This document shows, piece by piece, positions 26,637-33,865 of a DNA stretch of 55,170 nucleotides. The translations under genes and the position numbers were made by a program. Source of the stretch: Paraburkholderia caffeinitolerans (GTDB lineage: Bacteria; Pseudomonadota; Gammaproteobacteria; Burkholderiales; Burkholderiaceae); NCBI RefSeq assembly GCF_902859945.1, contig NZ_CADIKL010000050.1:1-55170 (forward strand). The letters are read 5' to 3'. The notes under the pieces are model-generated. The model was not told the DNA's origin. It made no database searches and saw nothing but the letters and a program-made list of their open reading frames with translations. How positions within the stretch are numbered: position 1 is the stretch's first letter; each line of letters starts with the position of its first letter.

Positions 26637-29600
26637 TCAAGCGGGCCACGCGAGGCCCGCGCCCTCCTCGTACGCCGTGCTCGCGCTCAACAGCGCCGCG
26701 GCCTCTTCCCCCGGCATCGGCGGCGCGAAGAAATACCCCTGCAATTCGTCGCACGCGCGCTCGCGCAGGAACGCGAACTGTTGCGACGTCTCCACGCCTT
26801 CCGCGATCACCTGGAGCCGCAACTCGTGCGCGAGCGCGATGATGGCGGCCGTGATGGTCTCGTCGTCGCTGCTGCTGCCGATGTCCGCCACGAACGAGCG
26901 GTCGATCTTGAGCCGGTCCACCGGCAGCCGCTTCAGATAGCTCAGACTCGAATAGCCCGTGCCGAAGTCGTCGATGGCAATGCCCACGCCCGCGTCGTGC
27001 AGCGCGTTGAGCATCGACACGGCTTCCTCCGTATTGCGCATCAGCGTGCTTTCGGTGAGTTCGATTTCGAGCCAGCACGGGTCGAGCCCCGTTTCTTGAA
27101 GCACGCCCGTCACCAGTTCCGTGATGTCGCGCTGATGGAACGTCTTCGCCGAAAAATTCACGGAGACGCGCACGGGCGGCAGCCCCGCGTCCTGCCATGC
27201 GCGGTTCTGGCGACAAGCCTCGCGCAGCACCCAGTCGGAAAGCGGACCGATCAGGCCGCTTTCCTCGGCAATGGGAATGAACTGCGCGGGCGGCACGAGC
27301 CCCGCCTCGGGATCGCGCCAACGCACCAGCGCCTCCATGCCCACGATGCGCCCACCTTCGATCTCCACCTGCGGCTGGTAGTGCAGCAGGAACTCGCCGT
27401 CACGCAGCGCGCGGCGCAAGCGTCGCTCGAGGTTCATACGCGCGCCCGCGCTCGCATTCATCTCGGGCTGATAGAACTGGAACGTGTTGCGGCCCAGCTC
27501 CTTCGCGCGGTACATCGCGACGTCGGCCTTCTTGAGCAGCGCCTCGGCGTCGTTGCCGTCTTGCGGGTACACGCTCGCGCCCATGCTGCACCCGACATAT
27601 AGCTCGGTGCCATCGATCCATACGGGCTCCGAAATCATCGAGCGCGCGCGCTCCATCCAGCCGATCAGCACTTTTTCGTCGATGGTCTCGGTCAACACGA
27701 TCACGAACTCGTCGCCGCCGTGGCGCGCGACCGTGTCGCTCGAGCGCGTGCAGCGCGTGAGTCGCTCGGCCACCACGCCCAGCAGACGGTCGCCCACGCT
27801 GTGGCCGAGACTGTCGTTGACGTTCTTAAAGCCATCGAGGTCGATGAACACCACCGCCACGCCGCGCTGGTAGCGCTGCGCCGAAACGAGCGCCTGCTGG
27901 AGGCGGTCGCGCAGCAGGTTGCGGTTGGGCAGTTGCGTGAGGCTGTCGTAATTCGCCTGGTATTCGAGCTGCTCCTGATAGCGGATCAGCTCGGTCACGT
28001 CGTTGATGATGCCAATGTGATGCGTGATGCGCCCGTCGAGGTCGGGCACCGGCGCGATCAGCAACTGGTTCCAGAAGAGCGCGCCGTCCTTGCGGTAGTT
28101 GCGCAGCACGGTGTTCACCTCGCGGTTCGAGATCAACGCCTGGCGCATGGCGATGAGCCCTTCCTGGTCGCGGTCGTCGCGCTGCAGGAAGCGGCAGTCC
28201 TGACCGATCACCTCGGCGGGATCGTAGCCGGTGATGCGGCGGAACGCCGGGTTCGCATATTCAATCAGGTTGCTGCCGCCCGGCCCCGGCGCGGTGATCA
28301 GAATGGCGTTCACGCAGGCGTCGAGCGCGCGGCTTTGCAGGCGCAGCGCGAGATCGGCGCGCTTGCTCTCAGTGGTATCCGAGTAGCTGCCGAGCACGCC
28401 CATCACGCGGCCGGCGCCGTCGAGCAGCGGCAGCTTGCTCGCGAGTATGGTGCGGTGCAGGTTGCCGATCGTCAGCTCTTCCTCGAAATTGACGCGCGGC
28501 AATCCCGACTCGATCACTTCGCGGTCCTGTGCGTGCAAGGTGCTCACGTAGGCGTGCCACGGCAGCTCCTCGTCGGTCTTGCCGACGATCTGCTCGGGGT
28601 AAGCCAGACCCGCATCGCGCGCGAAGGCCATGTTGCAGCCCAGATAGCGCGATCGCGCGTCCTTCCAGAAGATGCGCTGCGGGATGTTGTCGATCACCGT
28701 CTCGAGCATCTGGTTGGAACGCTGCGCCTCGACCTCGGCCTTGATCTGCTCGGTCACGTCGTCGGCGAGCACGAACACGGCCGCGCGGCCTTCGAAAACC
28801 AGCGAATGATGCGAAATATCGGCGCTGATCAGCGAGCCGTCGCGGCGCACATGGCGCCAAATGCCCGCCATCGTGCGTACGTTCGGCGTGAGCGTGTCCG
28901 AGCGCGTGAGATGCTGTTCGAGCCGCGCCACGTCGTCGGCCGGGCGGATATCGCGGATCGTCATCGCGAGGAATTCTTCCTCGCTATAGCCGTACTGCTG
29001 GATCGCCGCCGCGTTGACCGCGAGAAAACGCAGCGTTGCGCGGTCGAACACGTACATCGGCACCGGATGGGCGTCGAACAGGCCCTGGAAGCGTTGGTTG
29101 CGCGCCCGTGTGCCGGCGAGCGCGCGCAGCTTTTCGCGCGCGGCGTTCTCGCGCGCGCCGAAGGTATAGATCAGCAACGCGGCGCCCGAGAGCATCGTCA
29201 CGATCAGCAGGATCGAGGCGCGGCGGCCCATACTCGACGATTCTGCAAACGCTCCGGCGAGCGCGCGATCCTGCTCGCCCTGCAAGGCCGAGAGCGTGAC
29301 GTCGACGCGGTCGGCGTGCGCATCGAGACGGATGTATTCGCTCGCGACCCACGAGGTGACGTTCGCCAGCGCGGCATCGGTGGCATCCGGTTGCGCAGCA
29401 GGAGCCGCCATGGCCTGCGCCGCGCTGCCTTGCACGCGGACATCGGCGAGCCGCGCCTGGGCGCGTGAGAGCGTCTCGTCGATCTCGCGGGCGAGCCACG
29501 TGGCTTGCGCCGCGGCATCGTCGAAACGACGCGCTTGTGCGGGATCGCTGGCCAGCTCGGCGCGCAAGACCTGAGCCGTATGGTGAAGCTCGGCGGCGCG

Positions 29601-29846
29601 AACCTCGCGCTCGCCGGGCGACTCCGTTGCGCCGCCAGCCTCGATGCGGCCAAGCGCGGCGAGCCCGCTGCCCAGCACAGTGCGAAAACGATCCAGATCC
29701 TGCCGTACGCGCGCGGCCTGCACGGCCCGCTCGTCGATTTCGCGCTGCGCGCCGATCTGCGCCCACGCCACGAACGCGTTCGCGCCCACTGCGGCGGCAA
29801 CGACCAGCAGGTTGATGAGGTGCCGCTTCGAGTAATGAAGATTCAT
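26637..29846 (-). CDS. Membrane PAS-PAS-LOV-GGDEF-EAL cyclic-di-GMP enzyme
   Basis: A 1069-residue inner-membrane sensor that probably makes and/or breaks cyclic di-GMP. Helices at about 11-29 and 210-229 flank a roughly 180-residue helical periplasmic part. PAS domains follow at about 250-365 and 378-492. A third PAS (about 505-620) looks like a LOV domain: DCRFLQ holds the photoactive-type Cys551, with Arg552 and Gln555, and FMN-type Asn583 and Asn593 are in NYRKDGALFWN. The usual strand-I Gln is Ile614. The GGDEF motif is intact (710-714) with an inhibitory-site RSSD at 701-704. EAL is intact (838-840) with DDFGTGYSSL and VIAEGVE. A weak promoter candidate (TTGCCG 29967-29972, TATGGC 29943-29948) lies upstream. 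Signal and net activity are unknown. Confidence 0.9.
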   Translation of the reverse strand: MNLHYSKRHLINLLVVAAAVGANAFVAWAQIGAQREIDERAVQAARVRQDLDRFRTVLGSGLAALGRIEAGGATESPGEREVRAAELHHTAQVLRAELASDPAQARRFDDAAAQATWLAREIDETLSRAQARLADVRVQGSAAQAMAAPAAQPDATDAALANVTSWVASEYIRLDAHADRVDVTLSALQGEQDRALAGAFAESSSMGRRASILLIVTMLSGAALLIYTFGARENAAREKLRALAGTRARNQRFQGLFDAHPVPMYVFDRATLRFLAVNAAAIQQYGYSEEEFLAMTIRDIRPADDVARLEQHLTRSDTLTPNVRTMAGIWRHVRRDGSLISADISHHSLVFEGRAAVFVLADDVTEQIKAEVEAQRSNQMLETVIDNIPQRIFWKDARSRYLGCNMAFARDAGLAYPEQIVGKTDEELPWHAYVSTLHAQDREVIESGLPRVNFEEELTIGNLHRTILASKLPLLDGAGRVMGVLGSYSDTTESKRADLALRLQSRALDACVNAILITAPGPGGSNLIEYANPAFRRITGYDPAEVIGQDCRFLQRDDRDQEGLIAMRQALISNREVNTVLRNYRKDGALFWNQLLIAPVPDLDGRITHHIGIINDVTELIRYQEQLEYQANYDSLTQLPNRNLLRDRLQQALVSAQRYQRGVAVVFIDLDGFKNVNDSLGHSVGDRLLGVVAERLTRCTRSSDTVARHGGDEFVIVLTETIDEKVLIGWMERARSMISEPVWIDGTELYVGCSMGASVYPQDGNDAEALLKKADVAMYRAKELGRNTFQFYQPEMNASAGARMNLERRLRRALRDGEFLLHYQPQVEIEGGRIVGMEALVRWRDPEAGLVPPAQFIPIAEESGLIGPLSDWVLREACRQNRAWQDAGLPPVRVSVNFSAKTFHQRDITELVTGVLQETGLDPCWLEIELTESTLMRNTEEAVSMLNALHDAGVGIAIDDFGTGYSSLSYLKRLPVDRLKIDRSFVADIGSSSDDETITAAIIALAHELRLQVIAEGVETSQQFAFLRERACDELQGYFFAPPMPGEEAAALLSASTAYEEGAGLAWPA

Positions 29847-30021
29847 GAATGCCGAACGCCGTTCGCCCCCGTGCTGCGGGCACGGAAAGACTGCTTACGA
29901 TCTGGGCAACAGGCCGGCGCACAGGTGCACCCGCGCGAATGCGCCATACCGGATAACGGCAAAAAACGGCAAGACCTTTAGGAAAACGCGTGAGGGCCGG
30001 ACGCGCGGCTCAAGTGACGGC

Positions 30022-30525
30022 TCACGGCGCCGCCTGCCCTGAACCGGTCGGCCCGGCCAGCCCGAACTCCCTCATCGCCGGCACGAAGTCGTGATTCGCC
30101 TCGGGCTTGCGCGCGAGCTTGGTCAGCACGTAGCGCTGGAATGGATCGAGCCGGGCCCAGTCCTCGACGGCCAGCGCGCGCAGGTTCGCGAGCGCCGCTT
30201 GATTCGCGATGCCGCCCGGCACGGCCTGGGTGTCCCGCCAGGCAGGCGCTTCCTCGGGAGCGAACCATTCGGGCTCGACATTGGCATGCGTGCGCAACAT
30301 CTCGAAGAGCGCGTGATCGAAATTGGGCTCGATCTCGGTGTCCTCGTCGACGGGAAAACGCGCGAGCAGGCGGCGGTCTTCGTAGGGCAGCAGTTGCCAC
30401 TGCGCAAGCGAGATGCGCAGCCCGAAGCGGTCCAGATTGAAGCGCACGCACATGGGGATGAAGGTGAGATCTTCCGACGATTCGACCTCGTAATGGAACA
30501 GCAGCGGAGCTTCGGTCAATGCCAT
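30022..30525 (-). CDS. Nitrate reductase-associated protein (Nitr_red_assoc family)
   Basis: A 167-residue cytoplasmic protein whose core, FHYEVESSEDLTFIPMCVRF followed by NLDRFGLRISLAQWQLLPYEDRRLLARFP, matches my memory of the Nitr_red_assoc family, first noted beside cyanobacterial and plant-type assimilatory nitrate reductases. Its biochemical role is unknown; maturation of the molybdoenzyme has been proposed. The frame is open to 30669, but the ATG at 30525 has GAGGAAT seven bases upstream and starts the conserved part. The region above it is Arg-rich shadow. Its divergent neighbour is fdhD, another molybdoenzyme accessory gene. No nitrate reductase gene is in the window. Confidence 0.78.
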   Translation of the reverse strand: MALTEAPLLFHYEVESSEDLTFIPMCVRFNLDRFGLRISLAQWQLLPYEDRRLLARFPVDEDTEIEPNFDHALFEMLRTHANVEPEWFAPEEAPAWRDTQAVPGGIANQAALANLRALAVEDWARLDPFQRYVLTKLARKPEANHDFVPAMREFGLAGPTGSGQAAP

Positions 30526-30566
30526 GGCGTTATTCCTCGCGATGCGGGCCCGTCCGGGCAAAGGCT

Positions 30567-30598
30567 GGACGACAAGCTGGACGAAAAACCGGACGACA
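30567..30598. repeat. Three 12-base-spaced GGACGA(C/A)A direct repeats between divergent starts
   Basis: GGACGACA (30567-30574), GGACGAAA (30579-30586) and GGACGACA (30591-30598) recur with an exact 12-base period. They lie in the 127-base gap between the nitrate-reductase-associated gene and fdhD. They could be a regulator-binding array or a chance remnant of local duplication. No known consensus is recognised. Confidence 0.5.
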
Positions 30599-30652
30599 GC
30601 GAAAGGCGCCCGCTTGAGGTATTTTAGAACCTTCCGCGTCAAGAGCATCCCC

Positions 30653-31624
30653 ATGCGGCCCGCCAGCATGCAAGACGACGCCCCAGGATTTGATGGAGCA
30701 CCCCGCTTGAATTCCCGCCCGAACCCTTATTTGCCCGGCGCGCCCGACGACGCCCCCAACGCCGCGTCAAACCCGCTGGCAACCGAAGGCCAGCCCGGCG
30801 CCGTTGAACTGCGCGTGCACCGTCATCGCGGCGGCACAGTGGAAACGCTCACCGATCAGGTGGGCCAGGAATGGCCCGTCGCACTCGTCTTCAACGGCAT
30901 CTCGCACGCGGTCATGATGTGCACGCCGCGCGATCTCGAAGCGTTCGCGGTGGGCTTCGCCATCTCGGAAGGCATCGTCGCGCGCAACGCCGATATCCAG
31001 GACATCGAAGTCTTCTGGTACGCCAAGCCGGACTCGGACGATCTGCCGCACGCCGAGGTCCATCTCACGGTCGTGCAGCAAGCGTTCGTCGAGTTGAAGG
31101 AAAAGCGCCGGGCCCTCGCCGGGCGCACCGGCTGCGGCGTGTGCGGCATCGAGAGCATCGATTTGCTCGACCTCGAGCCCGAAATCGTGCCCGACACGGG
31201 CTTTCTTACGCGCCTCGCGCCGGATGCCATCGCGCGCGCCGCCCGCGAGCTGCCGCAGCATCAGGCGCTCACGAAGCTCACGGGCGGCTTGCACGCGGCC
31301 GCGTGGTGCGACGCGAACGGTGCGATCCTGCGCGCGTTTGAAGACGTGGGCCGCCACAATGCGCTCGACAAGCTCATCGGCCAACTGGTGATCGAGCGCG
31401 CCGACACGCAGCAAGGCTTCGTGTTCCTCTCCAGTCGTGCAAGCTACGAGCTGGTGCGCAAGGCCGCGCGCGTGGGCATTCCGATGGTGGCGACCATTTC
31501 GGCGCCGTCGACGCTCGCCATCGCGATCGCGAAACGCGCCGGACTGCGGCTCGTGAGCTTCTGCCGCGAGTCCGGCTATGTCGATTACGACACGGCGTCG
31601 AATGCCGTGCCCGGCGCTAATTGA
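30653..31624 (+). CDS. fdhD: Formate dehydrogenase accessory sulfurtransferase FdhD
   Basis: Transfers sulfur from a cysteine desulfurase to the molybdenum or tungsten bis-MGD cofactor of formate dehydrogenases. The protein has 323 residues. The sulfur-carrying motif is GCGVCGIES, with Cys161 and Cys164. The cofactor-binding C-terminal half has FEDVGRHNALDKLIG, VFLSSRASYELVRKAARVGI and STLAIAIAKRAGLRLVSF. I use the ATG at 30653, preceded by AAGAG; a second ATG is at 30668. The frame is open to 30524, but that would overlap the start of the divergent gene. The N-terminal 60 residues look disordered. No formate dehydrogenase structural gene is in view. Confidence 0.92.
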   Translation: MRPASMQDDAPGFDGAPRLNSRPNPYLPGAPDDAPNAASNPLATEGQPGAVELRVHRHRGGTVETLTDQVGQEWPVALVFNGISHAVMMCTPRDLEAFAVGFAISEGIVARNADIQDIEVFWYAKPDSDDLPHAEVHLTVVQQAFVELKEKRRALAGRTGCGVCGIESIDLLDLEPEIVPDTGFLTRLAPDAIARAARELPQHQALTKLTGGLHAAAWCDANGAILRAFEDVGRHNALDKLIGQLVIERADTQQGFVFLSSRASYELVRKAARVGIPMVATISAPSTLAIAIAKRAGLRLVSFCRESGYVDYDTASNAVPGAN

Positions 31625-31682
31625 GTTGATTCACCGCTGGAACGGCGCCTGCCGAAGCACGCGGCGTCAGTCGTTCAATCGC

Positions 31683-32453
31683 TCAATCGAACTGCCGGAA
31701 ATCCGGCTTGCGCTTTTGCAGAAAGGCCGTGAACGCCTCGCGCGCTTCGGGCGCGACCAGCATCGTGCGGAAATGCCCGCCCTCCTCCTCCATCTGCTTC
31801 GCGACTTCGTGCGCGCTCGCGCGCTTCATGAGCGCCTTGGTCACGCGCAGCGACGAAGCGGGCAGCGCGACGAGCTTCGCCAGTTGCGCGGCCACGAATG
31901 CGTCGAGCTCGGCGGCGGGCAGCACGCGATTCACGAAGCCCATGCGGTGCGCCTCAGCCGCATCGAAGGCATCGCCCAGCAGCAGCTTTTCCGCCGCACC
32001 CTGATAGCCGGCCACGCGCGGCAGCAATAGCGACGAAGCCGCCTCGGGACACAGCCCGAGTTGCGCGAACGGCATGGCGAAGCGCGCGGTATCGGCGGCA
32101 TAGACCAGGTCGCAATGCAGCAGCAGCGTCGTGCCCACGCCGATGGCCGCCCCCGCCACGGCCGCCACGAGCGGCTTCTCGAACGCTGCGATAGCTTTCA
32201 GGAAGTTGCCCACGGGCGAATCCGTGAGGGTGGGTGGCGACTTCAGGAAGTCCTCGATATCGTTGCCCGCCGTGAAAATTTCGGCGTGACCGCGCACCAG
32301 CACGGCGCGCACGGCGGCGTCTTCCTGCGCCGCAGCCAGTTCATCGGCCATCGCCTGGTACATCGCGGGCGTGAGCGCGTTCTTGCGCTCGGGCCGGTTG
32401 ATGGTGATCGTCAGCACGCCGCTCTCGCGTGCGATCAGGATTTCGTTGCTCAT
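31683..32453 (-). CDS. Enoyl-CoA hydratase/isomerase family protein
   Basis: A 256-residue crotonase-fold protein, last gene of the fatty-acid operon. The oxyanion-hole segments are RGHAEIFTAGNDIEDFL and VAAVAGAAIGVGTTLLLHCDL. The second catalytic region is FAQLGLCPEAASSLLLPRVAG, with Glu in the usual late position but without the GGG loop typical of hydratases. The shape is close to delta3,delta2-enoyl-CoA isomerase-like or PaaG-like members, so isomerase activity is as likely as hydratase. GGAG lies about seven bases before the ATG, directly after a strong palindrome. It is separated from the thiolase gene by 173 bases with a terminator-like hairpin. Confidence 0.85.
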   Translation of the reverse strand: MSNEILIARESGVLTITINRPERKNALTPAMYQAMADELAAAQEDAAVRAVLVRGHAEIFTAGNDIEDFLKSPPTLTDSPVGNFLKAIAAFEKPLVAAVAGAAIGVGTTLLLHCDLVYAADTARFAMPFAQLGLCPEAASSLLLPRVAGYQGAAEKLLLGDAFDAAEAHRMGFVNRVLPAAELDAFVAAQLAKLVALPASSLRVTKALMKRASAHEVAKQMEEEGGHFRTMLVAPEAREAFTAFLQKRKPDFRQFD

Positions 32454-32469
32454 GTAGTTGTCTCCTGTC

Positions 32470-32504
32470 GACCAGAGTTGGCGCTTTAGCGCCTTACTCT
32501 GGTC
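32470..32504. repeat. Long interrupted palindrome before the enoyl-CoA hydratase gene
   Basis: Outer arms GACCAGAGT (32470-32478) and ACTCTGGTC (32496-32504) enclose inner arms GGCGC (32480-32484) and GCGCC (32489-32493) around a TTTA loop. This gives 14 base pairs with only small internal mismatches. On the minus strand it ends 16 bases before the ATG, so the downstream Shine-Dalgarno lies just outside the stem. No T-run follows. It looks like a mobile intergenic palindrome or an mRNA processing or stability hairpin rather than a terminator. Confidence 0.7.
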
Positions 32505-32555
32505 CCATGCAAAGCTGTCTCATGCCGGGCTCGACGTCCTTGCGAACCCGATACG

Positions 32556-32575
32556 AAAAACGGCCCGCGGGCCGT
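32556..32575 (-). terminator. Intrinsic terminator-like hairpin after the thiolase gene
   Basis: The perfect palindrome ACGGCCCGCGGGCCGT (32560-32575) is followed on the minus strand by a run of five Ts. It lies about 50 bases after the thiolase stop and 100 bases before the hydratase start, so it could end most transcripts before the last gene of the operon. Confidence 0.65.
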
Positions 32576-32626
32576 GCAGCCCGCGAACCGTGTCGATAGC
32601 GCCCCTATGCCAAAGGCGCGAAGCGC

Positions 32627-33826
32627 TTACAGCCGCTCGATGATGCCCGCCGCGCCCATGCCGGTGCCGACGCACATTGTCACCATGCCGTACTTGTAGT
32701 TGCGGCGGCGCAGCCCGTGCACGACCGTCGAAGCGCGGATCGCGCCCGTCGCGCCGAGCGGGTGGCCCAGCGCAATCGCGCCGCCGAGCGGGTTGATCTT
32801 CGACGGGTCGAGGCCGAGGTCCTGAATCACCGCCAGCGACTGCGCGGCAAACGCCTCGTTGAGTTCGATCCAGTCGAGATCGTCCTGCTTGAGCCCTGCT
32901 GCCTTCAGCGCCGCCGGAATCGCTTCCTTCGGGCCGATGCCCATGATCTCGGGCGGCACGCCGCGCACCGCGAAGCTCACGAAGCGCGCGAGCGGCGTGA
33001 GGTTGAACTGCTTGAGCATCTTCTCGGAGACGACGATCAGCGCGCCCGCGCCATCCGAAGTCTGCGAGCTGTTGCCCGCCGTGACCGAGCCCTTGTTCGC
33101 GAACACCGGGCGCAGCTTCGCGAGACCTTCGAGCGAGGTCTCCGCGCGCGGGCCTTCGTCGAGCTCGATCAAGCGCTCCTTCACCCTCACTTCACCCGTG
33201 GCGAGATCCGGGAAGCGCTCGAGCACCGTGTACGGCGCGATCTCGTCCTTGAACTCGCCCGCCTGTTGCGCGGCCAGCGCGCGGCGGTGCGACTCCACCG
33301 AGAACGCGTCCTGCGCCTCGCGGCTCACCTTCCAGCGCTCCGCGACCTTCTCGGCGGTCAGGCCCATGCCGTAAGCAATGCCGATGTCTTCATTGCGATC
33401 GAAGATGTGCGGCGAGAGCGACGGCTTGTTGCCCATCATCGGCACCATGCTCATCGATTCGCAGCCGCCCGCGATCATCGCGTCGGCTTCGCCCACGCGG
33501 ATGCGGTCCGCCGCCATCGCGAGCGCCGTGAGGCCCGACGCGCAGAAGCGGTTGACGGTCACGCCGCCCACGCTCTGCGGCAGCCCCGCGAGCAGCGCGC
33601 CGATGCGCGCCACGTTCAGGCCCTGCTCCGCCTCGGGAATCGCGCAGCCGATGATGGCGTCTTCGATCACCTTCGTGTCGAGCCCCGGCACCTGCGCAAC
33701 CGCCGACTTGATCGCATGCACCAGCAGCTCGTCGGGGCGGGTGTTCCTGAACGCGCCGCGCGGCGCCTTGCCGATGGGCGTGCGGCTCGCGGCGACGATG
33801 TAGGCGTCCTGCAACTGTTTGCTCAT
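32627..33826 (-). CDS. Acetyl-CoA C-acyltransferase (thiolase)
   Basis: Cleaves 3-ketoacyl-CoA with CoA in the last step of beta-oxidation. The protein has 399 residues. The acyl-carrying Cys95 is in VNRFCASGLTAL. His355 is in GHPLGATGAIR, and the second active-site Cys385 is in CVGTGMGAAGII. It follows the fused dehydrogenase/hydratase gene by about 40 bases, the same order as in the FadN-FadA arrangement of other bacteria. A degradative FadA-like thiolase is more likely than a biosynthetic one because of the operon. Confidence 0.93.
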   Translation of the reverse strand: MSKQLQDAYIVAASRTPIGKAPRGAFRNTRPDELLVHAIKSAVAQVPGLDTKVIEDAIIGCAIPEAEQGLNVARIGALLAGLPQSVGGVTVNRFCASGLTALAMAADRIRVGEADAMIAGGCESMSMVPMMGNKPSLSPHIFDRNEDIGIAYGMGLTAEKVAERWKVSREAQDAFSVESHRRALAAQQAGEFKDEIAPYTVLERFPDLATGEVRVKERLIELDEGPRAETSLEGLAKLRPVFANKGSVTAGNSSQTSDGAGALIVVSEKMLKQFNLTPLARFVSFAVRGVPPEIMGIGPKEAIPAALKAAGLKQDDLDWIELNEAFAAQSLAVIQDLGLDPSKINPLGGAIALGHPLGATGAIRASTVVHGLRRRNYKYGMVTMCVGTGMGAAGIIERL

Positions 33827-33865
33827 CTCTTACTCCAGTCCGTTATATGCGTACGTCGTGCCGCT

